A DNA stretch of 64,000 bases from Micromonospora sp. C28SCA-DRY-2 (lineage in GTDB: Bacteria > Actinomycetota > Actinomycetes > Mycobacteriales > Micromonosporaceae). The DNA is taken from NCBI RefSeq assembly GCF_030519475.1, contig NZ_JAUMKD010000004.1:397501-461500 (forward strand). The letters are read 5' to 3'. Of the stretch, positions 46,392 to 54,380 are shown in pieces; position 1 is the first letter of the stretch, and the number at the start of each line of letters is the position of its first letter. The notes beneath the pieces were generated by a model that did not search any database, had not been told where the DNA came from, and worked only from the letters and a program-made list of their open reading frames with translations. A program made the translations under genes and the position numbers.

Positions 46392-47399
46392 TCAGGCGGA
46401 CTCGCGCCGGATCAGCTCGGTCGGCAGCACGAGGGCGGTCTCGACGGTCTCGCCGGCGGCCAGCCGGAGCAACTGGCGGGTCATCTGCCGGCCGATCTCC
46501 TGGATCGGCTGCCGGACAGTGGTCAGCGGCGGCTCGGTGTAGGCGGCGGTCTCGATGTCGTCGAAGCCGATCACCGCCACGTCGTCCGGCACCCGCCGCC
46601 CGGCCTCCCGCAGCGTACGCAGGGCGGCGTGCGCCATCAGGTCGGAGGCGGCGAAGACCGCGTCCAGGTCGGGGTGCTCGGCGAGCAGCTGCCGCATCGC
46701 CGCCGCCCCGGACTCCCGGGTGAAGTCACCGAACGCCACCAGCTCGGGCAGCCCGGCCGCGGCGACCGTGTCCCGGTAGCCGGCGAGCCGCTCGATCCCG
46801 GCGACCATGTCCTGCGGGCCGGCGATGGTGGCGATCCGCCGCCGGCCGATCCCGACCAGGTGCCGGATCGCGGCGGTCACCCCGCCGACCTGGTCGACGT
46901 CCACGTACGGCACGTCGGCGGCGCCGAGCGGCCGGCCGCTGCACACCACCGGGATGCCCAGCCGGGCGAGCCGGCCGGGCAGCGGGTCGGCGCCGTGCAG
47001 CGACGCGAACAGCACCCCGTCGACGTGCCGCCCGGTGGTGTACCGCTCCACCCGGGCGTGCCCGGCCGGCGAGCCGGCCAGCATCAGCACCAGCTGCTTG
47101 TCGGCCGCCTCCAGCTCCTGGCTGACCCCGAGGATGATGCCCGGGAAGACCTGGTCGTCGGAGAAGACCCGGGTGGCCGCCTCCGGCATCACCAGGGCGA
47201 TCGAGTCGGTCCGCTGGGTGACCAGGCTGCGGGCGGCCAGGTTCGGCACGTACCCCAGCTCGGCCACCGCCCGGTTGACCGCCTCCCGGATCGGTTCGGC
47301 CACCGTGGTGGAGCCGTTCACCACCCGGGAGACGGTGGCCCGAGAGACCCCGGCCCGGCGGGCCACCGCTTCCAGCGTCGGCCGTTGCGCCGTCGTCAT
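46392..47399 (-). CDS. LacI-family repressor, CebR-like
   Basis: A 335-residue repressor. HTH residues ~6-30 are TLEAVARRAGVSRATVSRVVNGS, and the hinge helix VPNLAARSLVTQRT has the LAARSL sequence. A periplasmic-binding-like sensor domain follows, with GFDDIETAAYTEPPLTTV near the end. The gene follows the beta-glucosidase. Palindromes GAGAGCGCTCTC upstream of the binding protein gene are its likely operators. Start 47399 is used; 47408 is possible. Confidence 0.88.
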   Translation of the reverse strand: MTTAQRPTLEAVARRAGVSRATVSRVVNGSTTVAEPIREAVNRAVAELGYVPNLAARSLVTQRTDSIALVMPEAATRVFSDDQVFPGIILGVSQELEAADKQLVLMLAGSPAGHARVERYTTGRHVDGVLFASLHGADPLPGRLARLGIPVVCSGRPLGAADVPYVDVDQVGGVTAAIRHLVGIGRRRIATIAGPQDMVAGIERLAGYRDTVAAAGLPELVAFGDFTRESGAAAMRQLLAEHPDLDAVFAASDLMAHAALRTLREAGRRVPDDVAVIGFDDIETAAYTEPPLTTVRQPIQEIGRQMTRQLLRLAAGETVETALVLPTELIRRESA

Positions 47400-47419
47400 G
47401 GCCGCCATCCCCCCGCTCG

Positions 47420-48802
47420 TCACAGCCCGTTCCGGGAGATCACCTCCTGGTACCACCGGGCGCTGGCCTTCGGTGTGCGCCGCTGGGTCAGGTAGTCGAC
47501 GTGGACGATCCCGAACCGCTTGCGGTAGCCCTCCGCCCACTCGAAGTTGTCCAGCAATGACCATACGAGATAGCCGCGCAGGTCCACCCCCCGGGCGATG
47601 GCCTCGTGGGCGGCGCGCAGGTGCCCGTCGAGGTACGCGATCCGGTCGGTGTCGACCACGCCGCCCCCGCCGTCCGGGCCGTCCGCCCCGGGCTTGTCCG
47701 GGAACGCCGCGCCGTTCTCGGTGATCAGCATCGGCACGCCCGGATAGTCGGTGGCGATCCGCTCCAGCAGCCGGGTCAGCCCGGCCGGCTCGATCATCCA
47801 GCCCATGTCGGTCAGCGGGCCGACCGGCGGCAGGAACTCCACCGCGCCGGCGGTGCCCGGATAGGCGCCCCCGCCGCCGGCCCCGCCGGGCCGGCCGGCG
47901 ACGTAGGTGGGCTGGTAGTAGTTGATGCCGAGCAGGTCGATCGGGGCGGCGATCAGCTTCTCGTCGCCGTCCCGGACGAACGCCGGCTCGACGATCCCGC
48001 CGACGTGTTCCAGCACGTCCTCCGGGTAGCCGCCGGCCAGCAGCGGGTCCAGGAAGATCCGGTTGTGCAGGCCGTCGACCAGGCGCACCGCGGCGGCGTC
48101 GGCGGCGCTGGCCGGGTCGGCGGGGCGCACGTCGGCCGGGTTGAGGGTGATCCCGATCGTCTCCGCGCCGGCCGCGCGCAGTGCCCGCGCCGCCAGGCCG
48201 TGCCCGAGCAGCAGGTGGTGTACGGCGGTGAAGGCGGCCGCCGGGTCCTGCTCGCCGGGCGCGTGCACCCCGTTGCCGTAGCCGAGGTAGGCCGAGCACC
48301 ACGGCTCGTTGAGCGTGGTCCAGGTGCCCACCCGGTCGCCGAGCCGGGCGTGCACCGCGGTGGCGTACACGGCGAAGTGCTCGGCGGTCTCCCGGTTGGT
48401 CCAGCCGCCCCGGTCGCCCAGGGTCTGCGGCAGGTCCCAGTGGTAGAGCGTGACGATCGGGTCGATGCCCCGGTCGAGCAGCGCGTCGACCAGCCGGTCG
48501 TAGAAGTCCAGGCCGCGCGGGTTGGCCGGGCCGGTGCCGTCCGGCTGGATCCGGGGCCAGGCCACCGAGAAGCGGTACGCTCGCAGCCCCAGCTCCGCCA
48601 TCAGCGCCACGTCGTCGGCGTACCGGTGGTAGTGGTCGCAGGCGACGTCGCCGGTGTGCCCCTGGAACACCTTCCCCGGGGTACGGCTGAAGGTGTCCCA
48701 GATGGACGGGCCGCGACCGTCGTCCCGCGCCGCGCCCTCGATCTGGTAGGCGGCGGTGGCGGCGCCCCAGAGGAAGTTCTCGGGAAATCGGAGATTGCTC
48801 AA
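47420..48802 (-). CDS. GH1 beta-glucosidase
   Basis: A 460-residue family 1 glycosidase. LWGAATAAYQIEGAARDDGRGPSIWDTF opens the barrel, the acid/base Glu is in TTLNEPWCSAYLG, and the nucleophile Glu in MLITENGAAF. No signal peptide, so it should hydrolyse imported cellobiose-like sugars in the cytoplasm. The TTG start overlaps the permease stop (TTGA). The neighbouring transport genes resemble cebEFG-bglC of Streptomyces. Confidence 0.92.
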   Translation of the reverse strand: MSNLRFPENFLWGAATAAYQIEGAARDDGRGPSIWDTFSRTPGKVFQGHTGDVACDHYHRYADDVALMAELGLRAYRFSVAWPRIQPDGTGPANPRGLDFYDRLVDALLDRGIDPIVTLYHWDLPQTLGDRGGWTNRETAEHFAVYATAVHARLGDRVGTWTTLNEPWCSAYLGYGNGVHAPGEQDPAAAFTAVHHLLLGHGLAARALRAAGAETIGITLNPADVRPADPASAADAAAVRLVDGLHNRIFLDPLLAGGYPEDVLEHVGGIVEPAFVRDGDEKLIAAPIDLLGINYYQPTYVAGRPGGAGGGGAYPGTAGAVEFLPPVGPLTDMGWMIEPAGLTRLLERIATDYPGVPMLITENGAAFPDKPGADGPDGGGGVVDTDRIAYLDGHLRAAHEAIARGVDLRGYLVWSLLDNFEWAEGYRKRFGIVHVDYLTQRRTPKASARWYQEVISRNGL

Positions 48803-49632
48803 GCCTTGACCGCACCTTCCATGATGCCGCCGATGATCTGGCGGCCGAACAGGACGAAGACCAGCAGCAGCGGGAGCGTCGCGATGGCCGTACCGGTGAA
48901 GACCTGCGACATGTCCTGGTAGTACCCGTCGGAAAGGGCCCGCAGGGAGAGCTGCACGGTCGGGTTCTCCGGGTCGTTGAGCACAGCGTACGGCCAGAGG
49001 AAGTCGTTCCAGGTGGTCATGAAGGTGAGCAGGCCGAGCACCGCCGCGGCGGGGCGCAGCGCGGGCAGCACCACGTTCCAGTAGATCCGGGCCGTGCCGC
49101 AGCCGTCGACCCGGGCCGCCTCGATCAGCTCGGTGCTGACCGCCTGGCCGGCGTACTGCCGCATCATGAACACCCCGAAACCGGTGACCAGCGCCGGCAC
49201 GATCACCGCCGGTAGCCGGTCGTTCCAGTTCAGCTTCGTCATCAGCATGTACAGCGGGATGACGCCGAGCTGGGTCGGCACCATCATGGTCGCGATGATC
49301 ACCAGCAGCAGCGCGTTGCGACCCCGGAAGCGCAGCTTGGCGAAGGCGAACCCGGCCAGGGTGGAGAAGAACACCACCGAGGCGGTGACGACTGTCGACA
49401 CGATCGCCGAGTTGATCAGACCGGTCAGGAAGTACGCGTCGGTGTTGTCGAACAGCCGCGCGATGTTCGCGCCGAGGTTGCCGCCGGGGGTGACCGGCGG
49501 TGGCACCTGCCCCATCGCGTCGCTGGACCGGCTGGCCACCACGAACATCCAGTAGATCGGGAAGATCGACAGGAACGCGGCGGCGAGCAGCGCGCCGTAC
49601 GTCAGCGGGCTGGCCCGCCACAGCCGGCTCAT
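48799..49632 (-). CDS. Carbohydrate ABC transporter permease (CebG/MalG type)
   Basis: A 277-residue permease with six helices, including ASPLTYGALLAAAFLSIFPIYWMFVVASRS, the EAA loop LIEAARVDGCGTARIYWNVVLPALRPA, and a C-terminal helix. Its ATG overlaps the stop of the other permease (ATGA). It works with 49629-50630 and the binding protein to import sugar. No ATP-binding subunit is encoded here, so a shared MsiK-type ATPase is likely. Confidence 0.9.
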   Translation of the reverse strand: MSRLWRASPLTYGALLAAAFLSIFPIYWMFVVASRSSDAMGQVPPPVTPGGNLGANIARLFDNTDAYFLTGLINSAIVSTVVTASVVFFSTLAGFAFAKLRFRGRNALLLVIIATMMVPTQLGVIPLYMLMTKLNWNDRLPAVIVPALVTGFGVFMMRQYAGQAVSTELIEAARVDGCGTARIYWNVVLPALRPAAAVLGLLTFMTTWNDFLWPYAVLNDPENPTVQLSLRALSDGYYQDMSQVFTGTAIATLPLLLVFVLFGRQIIGGIMEGAVKA

Positions 49633-50630
49633 CGGAGGTCTCCCTTCGCGGCCCGGCCACCGGGCGTCTGCCCGCCGAGCCGCCGGATGATCAGTACGTT
49701 GACCGCCGCCACCACGGCGATCAGGGCGAAGAGCAGCCAGGCCACCGCCGAGCCGTAGCCGAAGTTGTAGTGCGGCGCGAAGGCGTTCTCGAACATGTAC
49801 ATGGTCACCGTCTGCGACTCGCGCAGCGGTCCGCCGCGGATCGGGTTGGTCCCGGAGTGGAACAGCCGGGGCTCGGTGAAGAGCTGGAGCCCGCCGATGG
49901 TGGAGATGATGACCGCGAAGATGATCGTCGGCTTGAGCAGCGGCACGGTGATCGACCAGAACTGCCGGGCCCGGTTCGCCCCGTCGATCGCCGCCGACTC
50001 GTAGAGGTCGCGCGGGATGGCCTGCATGGCGGCCAGGAAGATCAGCGCGTTGTAGCCGGTCCACCGCCAGTCGACCATCGCCGAGATGGCCACCCAGGAG
50101 GCGAACCGGTCCGACTTCCAGTTGACCGCGTCGATCCCGACCAGGTCGAGCAGCCAGTTCACCATGCCGAACTCGCGGCCGAAGAGCACCCCGAAGACGA
50201 TGGCGACGGCGGCGGTGGAGGTGACGTTCGGGATCAGCACCGCCATCCGCCACCCGGTGCGGGCCCGCAGCGACCGGTTGAGCAGGTTGGCCAGCCAGAG
50301 CGCGGCGAGCAGTTGCGGGACGGTGGAGATGACGAAGATGCCGAGGGTGTTCACCACCGCGTGCCAGAAGTCGGCGTCGGCCATCAGCCGGGTGTAGTTC
50401 TCCGCGCCGACGAACGGGTGGTCGCTGCCGAGCAGGTCCCAGTCGTGCAGCGAGACCCAGAAGGTGTAGACCAGCGGGTACACCCCGAACACCGCGAAGA
50501 GCAGGAAGAACGGGGCGATGTAGAGGTAGGGCGAGTACCTGGTGTCGAACCGGCTGAGCCGGTGCGCCCGGGTGGGCCGCGCGGTGGCCGCCGGTACCAC
50601 CGGAGGCCGCGCGTCGAGCTGGACGCTCAT
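49629..50630 (-). CDS. Carbohydrate ABC transporter permease (CebF/MalF type)
   Basis: A 333-residue permease. About 40 cytoplasmic residues precede YSPYLYIAPFFLLFAVFGVYPLVYTFWVSLHDWDLL; the EAA loop is DLYESAAIDGANRARQFWSITVPLLKPTIIF. This is the partner of the MalG-type permease and overlaps it by 4 nt. The ATG at 50630 is preceded by GAGGAG. It lies downstream of the binding-protein gene with a 134-nt gap. Confidence 0.9.
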   Translation of the reverse strand: MSVQLDARPPVVPAATARPTRAHRLSRFDTRYSPYLYIAPFFLLFAVFGVYPLVYTFWVSLHDWDLLGSDHPFVGAENYTRLMADADFWHAVVNTLGIFVISTVPQLLAALWLANLLNRSLRARTGWRMAVLIPNVTSTAAVAIVFGVLFGREFGMVNWLLDLVGIDAVNWKSDRFASWVAISAMVDWRWTGYNALIFLAAMQAIPRDLYESAAIDGANRARQFWSITVPLLKPTIIFAVIISTIGGLQLFTEPRLFHSGTNPIRGGPLRESQTVTMYMFENAFAPHYNFGYGSAVAWLLFALIAVVAAVNVLIIRRLGGQTPGGRAAKGDLR

Positions 50631-50764
50631 GGCCGGAAACTCCTCTCCAGCGCCGACCGCCCCGCGTCCGGCGCCCCGCCGGCCGCCCGGAGCTGGGCGT
50701 CGCGGGGGCGCGACGACCGGCCCCGGGGCGGCCGGGCCGGGGAGCGGGCAGGGGGCGGCGGGGG

Positions 50765-52072
50765 CTACTTGGCGGCGGCCTTCTTGGCGTTGGACACCGC
50801 GTCGGTCCAGCCCTGGTCCGGGCTGCGCTGGCCCAGCTCGACGGTCCGCACGGCGTTCTCCACCTCGGTCCGGACGGCCTGGTTCTTCGGCCCCATGTAG
50901 ACCGGCTTCAGGTTCTTCGCCCCGGCGGCGAAGATCTGGCCGACCGGCGCGCCGGAGAAGTACGCGTTGGTCGCCCCGGTGATGGCCGGGTCCTCCAGCG
51001 CCTGCGGCGACGAGGGCAGCGGGCCCTTGGCCTTGAACGCGCCGATCTGCCCCTTGGCGCTGGTGAGGAACTTGGCCAGCTCGATCGCCTCGGCCTGGTG
51101 CTTGCTCTGCTTGGGCACCGCGAGGTAGGAGCCGCCCCAGTTGCCGCCGTTGCCGGGCACCTGGGCGATGTCCCACTTGCCGGAGGCCTCCGCGCCGGCG
51201 TTGCCCTCGATCACCCCGGTCATCCAGGCGGGGCAGGCGATGGTGGCGAACTTGGCCTGCTTGAAGGCGGAGACCCACTCCTCGGACCAGGCGCCGTACT
51301 TGCCGGACAGGCCCGAGTCGATGATGTCCATGGTGGTGTCCCAGGCCTGCCGGACCGCCGGGTTGCTGTCCACCACGAGGTTGTCCGAGGTGTCGTAGTA
51401 GCTGTAACCCTGGGCGTTGCCGGCGGTCTGCAACAGGATGGTGTTGAAGGTGTTGGTGGCCGCGTCCAGGAACGCCGCGCCGGTCTTCTTCGCGGTGAAC
51501 TGCTCGCCGACCCGGATGTAGTCCTGCCAGGTGGGCCAGAGCTTGGCGACCGCCTCGCGGTCGGTGGGCAGCCCCGCCTTGGCGAACAGGTCCTTGCGGT
51601 AGCACATCGCCATGCCGCCCACGTCGGTGCCGAGGCCGATGAGGTGCTTGCCGTCGGCGGTCAGCCCGCCGTTCCACTTCCAGTCCAGGAAGTTGCCCTT
51701 GAGCTCGGCGGCGCCGTGGTCGAGCAGGTTCACGAAGTTGCCGGGGTTGGCCTTGTACTCGACCAGCAGCCCCTCCTCGATGGCCACGATGTCGCCGGCG
51801 CCCTTGCCGGCGGCGAGCCACTGGGTGAGCTTCGGCGAGTACTCGTCGAGGTTGCCGCCGGTGCCCCGTTCGACGATCTTCACGCCGGGGTGGCTGGCCA
51901 TGTACTCCTGGTAGAGCTGCTCGTAGCCGAACTGGCCGAAGACGTCGACGGTCAGCGTGATCGTGCCGTCGTCGTCGGCGGCGTCGTCGCCACCGCAGCC
52001 GGTGGTGAGGAGCAGTGCGCTGGCGGTGGCCAGGGCGACCGCCGCGAGGCGGCGGCGCGAAAAGGCACCCAT
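50765..52072 (-). CDS. Sugar-binding lipoprotein, CebE-like
   Basis: A 435-residue lipoprotein. Signal peptide ends LTTGC (lipobox Cys 26), then a short Asp linker. The mature part opens TITLTVDVFGQFGYEQLYQEYMASHPGVKIVERGTG and includes the binding segments GDIVAIEEGLLVEY and GLGTDVGGMAMCYRKDL, close to cello-oligosaccharide receptors. It is the first gene of the sugar operon and follows two LacI-type palindromes (52122-52178). Confidence 0.87.
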   Translation of the reverse strand: MGAFSRRRLAAVALATASALLLTTGCGGDDAADDDGTITLTVDVFGQFGYEQLYQEYMASHPGVKIVERGTGGNLDEYSPKLTQWLAAGKGAGDIVAIEEGLLVEYKANPGNFVNLLDHGAAELKGNFLDWKWNGGLTADGKHLIGLGTDVGGMAMCYRKDLFAKAGLPTDREAVAKLWPTWQDYIRVGEQFTAKKTGAAFLDAATNTFNTILLQTAGNAQGYSYYDTSDNLVVDSNPAVRQAWDTTMDIIDSGLSGKYGAWSEEWVSAFKQAKFATIACPAWMTGVIEGNAGAEASGKWDIAQVPGNGGNWGGSYLAVPKQSKHQAEAIELAKFLTSAKGQIGAFKAKGPLPSSPQALEDPAITGATNAYFSGAPVGQIFAAGAKNLKPVYMGPKNQAVRTEVENAVRTVELGQRSPDQGWTDAVSNAKKAAAK

Positions 52073-52121
52073 CTGTCTCGGACCCCTCTCAGGTCGGGCG
52101 GGTGGTGGTGGATGAATCTGA

Positions 52122-52178
52122 GAGAGCGCTCTCACGTAGATTGCTGGCCGGTCCGGGACGTGTCAAGAGAGCGCTCTC
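52122..52178. promoter_or_regulatory. Two LacI-type operators, GAGAGCGCTCTC
   Basis: Perfect 12-bp palindromes at 52122-52133 and 52167-52178, 45 bp apart centre to centre, in the promoter of the sugar-binding protein. They resemble the CebR site TGGGAGCGCTCCCA of Streptomyces. Confidence 0.8.
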
Positions 52179-52233
52179 CGAGGCGTCCGGATCGTTACCT
52201 CGGCGCGCGCCTCACCCGGTGGTCGCGACACGA

Positions 52234-52263
52234 CAGTGGCCCCCCGTCGCCGGGAGGCCACTG
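52234..52263. terminator. Hairpin with AGTGGCC core after MDMPI gene
   Basis: CAGTGGCC (52234-52241) and GGCCACTG (52256-52263) form an 8-bp stem with partly paired flanks, just past the stop at 52284. The AGTGGCC core matches the longer hairpins at 2711 and 11588. Confidence 0.6.
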
Positions 52264-52283
52264 GGTCGTCGACGGTGCGGCGG

Positions 52284-53045
52284 TCAGCCGGTGCGCAGGC
52301 CGTCGAGCAGGGTGCGGTCGCCCTCCACGTCGAGGGTGTCGAAGCTGACCCGGCCCCAGAGCGCCAGCAGCAGGTCGCTCGCCGTGCCGCTGACCTGCAC
52401 CCGGGCGTGGTGGTCGTCGTGGTCGAAAATGGTGGCGGTGTCCAGCAGGGCGACCCCCTCGCCGCGCAGCCTCAGGTACCACTCCTGCGCGGTGTCCACC
52501 GCGGAGAGGTGCACCACGCCGTGCCACTGGCCCTGGACCCGCCGCCGCCCGGCGGGCAGCCAGGTGTCCAGCACCTCGCTCACCCCGTCGGCGGCGAGCT
52601 TCGCCTCCACCGGCTCGCCGGCGGCGATGGCGAGCTGGGCGTCCCAGCGGTGCACCGCCGTCTCGTGCGCGGCCCGGCGCGGCCAGAACCCGGCCTTCTT
52701 CGGCTGCGGCGCCCAGTTCCAGGCCGGGGCCTCCGGGTCGAGCCCGTCGAAGAGGGTCATCAGCCGGTCGAACTCGTGTTGCCAGACCTGCACGGGGGTG
52801 CCGCCCGGTTCGAGGTCGGCGGGGTCGAGACCCTTCGGCGGGGCGGTGGTCGCGCCCGAGCCGGCGACCGAGTGCGCCCAGCGGTAGAAGGCGGCCAGGT
52901 GCAGGGTGAGGTCGGCGACCGTCCAGCCGGGGCAGGACAGCACCGGGGTCTCGGGAGGTGCCTCGGCCACGGCGGCGGCGAACGCCGGCCCCTCCGTGCG
53001 CAGCGCGCCGATCCAGAAGTCCTTGGTGCCGTGCAGTCTGCTCAT
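52284..53045 (-). CDS. Mycothiol-dependent DinB-fold enzyme (MDMPI type)
   Basis: A 253-residue protein with the N-terminal MDMPI domain: SCPGWTVADLTLHLAAFYRWAHS supplies one His, and HEFDRLM and RRAAHETAVHRWDAQLA supply the others for divalent metal. Relatives use mycothiol, which fits the presence of mshA and mshD in the window. Substrate unknown. The ATG at 53045 is chosen because GGAGG sits 6 nt upstream, whereas the earlier ATG abuts it. Confidence 0.85.
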   Translation of the reverse strand: MSRLHGTKDFWIGALRTEGPAFAAAVAEAPPETPVLSCPGWTVADLTLHLAAFYRWAHSVAGSGATTAPPKGLDPADLEPGGTPVQVWQHEFDRLMTLFDGLDPEAPAWNWAPQPKKAGFWPRRAAHETAVHRWDAQLAIAAGEPVEAKLAADGVSEVLDTWLPAGRRRVQGQWHGVVHLSAVDTAQEWYLRLRGEGVALLDTATIFDHDDHHARVQVSGTASDLLLALWGRVSFDTLDVEGDRTLLDGLRTG

Positions 53046-53101
53046 CGCCATCCTCCCGGGGGTGACCCGGCCACCAGTGAGTGCCGCGGCTACCCACAGC
53101 C

Positions 53102-53107
53102 TAGGGT
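53102..53107 (+). promoter_or_regulatory. -10 box of murB, leaderless type
   Basis: TAGGGT, 7 nt before the GTG at 53115. Confidence 0.5.
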
Positions 53108-53114
53108 GAAAGGC

Positions 53115-54335
53115 GTGTCAGACGTCTACGCCCAGCCGACAACCGGAGCCGGAGCCGACGCCATGTGCGATCTGGCGCGTTTCACCACGTTGCGCCTGGG
53201 CGGCCCGGCAGGGCGGATAACGACCGCCACCAACGCGGAGGAAATCGTCCGAAGCGTACGCGAGGCGCAGGGACGGGACGAGCCGGTCCTGATCCTCGCC
53301 GGCGGCAGCAACGTGGTGATCGGGGACGCCGGTTTCCCCGGCACGGTGGTGCTGGTCCGCTCGCGTGGCCTGCGGGTCCTCGCCGAGGACGCGGACTCGG
53401 TCACCGTACGGGTCGAGGCGGGCGAGCCGTGGGACGAGCTGGTCGCCACCACTGTCGCCAACGGCTGGTCCGGCCTGGAGTGCCTCTCCGGGGTCCCCGG
53501 CTCGACCGGCGCCACCCCGATCCAGAACGTGGGCGCGTACGGGCAGGAGGTCGCCGAGACCATCACCGCCGTCCAGGTCTACGACCGGGTGGAGGGCGTC
53601 ACCGGGCGGATCGCCGCCGCCGACTGCGGCTTCGCCTACCGGTCCAGCATCTTCAAGTACAGCGACCGCTGGGTGGTGCTCGCCGTCGACTTCCGGCTGG
53701 CCCGCTCGCCGCTCTCCGGCCCGGTCCGCTACGCGGAGCTGGCCCGGGCGCTCGGCGTCGAGGTGGGCGACCGGGTGCCGCTGGCCGACGCGAGGGCCAC
53801 CGTGCTGCGGCTGCGCGCCGGCAAGGGCATGGTGCTCGACCCCACCGACCCGGACACCCGCTCGGTCGGCTCCTTCTTCACCAACCCGGTGCTGGACCGG
53901 TCGGCGTACGAGCTGCTGCGCGAGCGCGCGGCCGACCTCGGCGACCCGCCGGCCTGGCCGGGCGCCGGCGACGTGGTCAAGGTCAGCGCCGCCTGGCTGA
54001 TCGACAAGGCCGGCTTCGGCAAGGGCCACCCCGGCCCGGAGGGTGTGGCCATCTCCAGCAAGCACACCCTGGCGCTGACCAACCGCGGCGGCAACGCCAG
54101 CACGGCCGCCCTGGTCGAGCTGGCCCGGGAGATCCGCGACGGCGTCCACCACCGCTTCGGCCACCCTCCACCCCCGAACCCGTCCTCATCAACTGCACCA
54201 TCTGACCCCCCCACCCCCCCGCCCCCGCCCGCGCCCCCCGCCCCCCCGCCCCCCCCGCCCCCCCGCCCCCGCCCCGCCCCCTTGATCATGGGTTGGCGGC
54301 GATGTCGATCGCGGGAACCGACGCCAACCTCATGA
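53115..54335 (+). CDS. murB: UDP-N-acetylmuramate dehydrogenase MurB, 3' end apparently frameshifted
   Basis: The protein reduces UDP-GlcNAc-enolpyruvate in peptidoglycan synthesis. The FAD motif is LAGGSNVVIGDAGF, and the active-site regions are NVGAYGQE, CGFAYRSSIFK and RSVGSFFTNPV. As written, it runs 406 residues, because after HHRFG at about 54160 the frame enters a Pro/Ser-rich stretch through the C-rich tract. Another frame, ending at 54205, carries TPEPVLINC, the expected MurB C-terminus. A 1-nt net loss near the CCACCCCCG run would explain both. Confidence 0.9.
   Translation: MSDVYAQPTTGAGADAMCDLARFTTLRLGGPAGRITTATNAEEIVRSVREAQGRDEPVLILAGGSNVVIGDAGFPGTVVLVRSRGLRVLAEDADSVTVRVEAGEPWDELVATTVANGWSGLECLSGVPGSTGATPIQNVGAYGQEVAETITAVQVYDRVEGVTGRIAAADCGFAYRSSIFKYSDRWVVLAVDFRLARSPLSGPVRYAELARALGVEVGDRVPLADARATVLRLRAGKGMVLDPTDPDTRSVGSFFTNPVLDRSAYELLRERAADLGDPPAWPGAGDVVKVSAAWLIDKAGFGKGHPGPEGVAISSKHTLALTNRGGNASTAALVELAREIRDGVHHRFGHPPPPNPSSSTAPSDPPTPPPPPAPPAPPPPPPPRPRPAPLIMGWRRCRSREPTPTS
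54205..54281 (+). repeat. Long C-rich tract
   Basis: About 77 bases almost entirely of cytosine runs broken by single G, A or T. It is directly before the hairpin and faces a G-rich stretch at about 54340-54380, so the region could form a very long GC stem or quadruplex-type structure. Confidence 0.85.
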
Positions 54336-54339
54336 TCAA
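54282..54339. terminator. Hairpin with TTGATCATGA-type arms between murB and methyltransferase
   Basis: Arms TTGATCATGGGTTGGCG (54282-54298) and 54322-54339 pair with a single bulged base. The arm sequence TTGATCATGAnGTTG is shared with the hairpin at 27378-27434. Confidence 0.75.
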
Positions 54340-54380
54340 CCTGGGTGGGGGGGGGGTGGGGGTGAGTGGGTGGGGGTGGG

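Noticed and set aside
52236..53114. N-terminal extension of murB upstream of 53115
   Set aside because: Opposite to the MDMPI gene, no motif, and a leaderless -10 fits GTG at 53115.
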